This document shows, piece by piece, positions 5,973 to 5,981 of a stretch of DNA of 5,981 bases. Position 1 is the stretch's first letter. The number at the start of each line of letters is the position of its first letter. The notes below the pieces were generated by a model that was given only the letters and a program-made list of their open reading frames with translations, was not told the origin of the DNA and did not search any database. The stretch is from an uncultured Roseateles sp. (GTDB lineage Bacteria; Pseudomonadota; Gammaproteobacteria; Burkholderiales; Burkholderiaceae), in the NCBI GenBank assembly GCA_946480605.1, contig CAMLKW010000251.1, forward strand, positions 1 through 5,981, in the 5' to 3' direction. A program made the translations under genes and the position numbers.

Positions 5973-5981
5973 CGCGCCCGC

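Overview
This GC-rich window (my estimate is about two thirds G+C or more, with third codon positions almost all G or C) looks like a chromosomal segment of a betaproteobacterium. The CysA/CysW/CysT sequences and the high GC suggest the order Burkholderiales; that placement is an inference from style, not a database match. No mobile element, CRISPR array, tRNA or rRNA was seen.

Left part (1-2913). The first 68 codons of a minus-strand gene, probably an HDOD-domain regulator, run off the left edge. Diverging from it on the plus strand is a two-gene cassette. The first gene is lapG, a periplasmic calcium-dependent cysteine protease. The second is lapD, a membrane c-di-GMP receptor with degenerate GGDEF and EAL domains. 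In the Pseudomonas paradigm, LapD loaded with c-di-GMP holds LapG inactive at the inner membrane. When c-di-GMP falls, LapG is released, cuts the N-terminus of a giant surface adhesin and detaches the cell from its biofilm. The adhesin and its type I secretion system are not in the window.

Right part (2928-5851). The minus-strand operon cysT-cysW-cysA encodes the two permeases and the ATPase of the sulfate/thiosulfate ABC importer. cysT and cysW overlap by an ATGA, while cysW and cysA are separated by 108 nt. The operon ends tail to tail with lapD, with only 14 nt between the stop codons. The periplasmic binding protein (Sbp/CysP) is not present; it may lie beyond the right edge. No cysB follows cysA here.

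The most unusual signal is non-coding. A hairpin-rich repeat occurs twice in opposite orientation: once inside the cysW-cysA gap (4013-4071) and once in the cysT leader (5874-5972). The two copies share a near-identical 24-bp block and a closely similar block of about 34 bp. The upstream copy carries 42 extra bases, containing another hairpin, between the blocks. Nothing in the window is clearly a new protein system; both gene clusters belong to known families.
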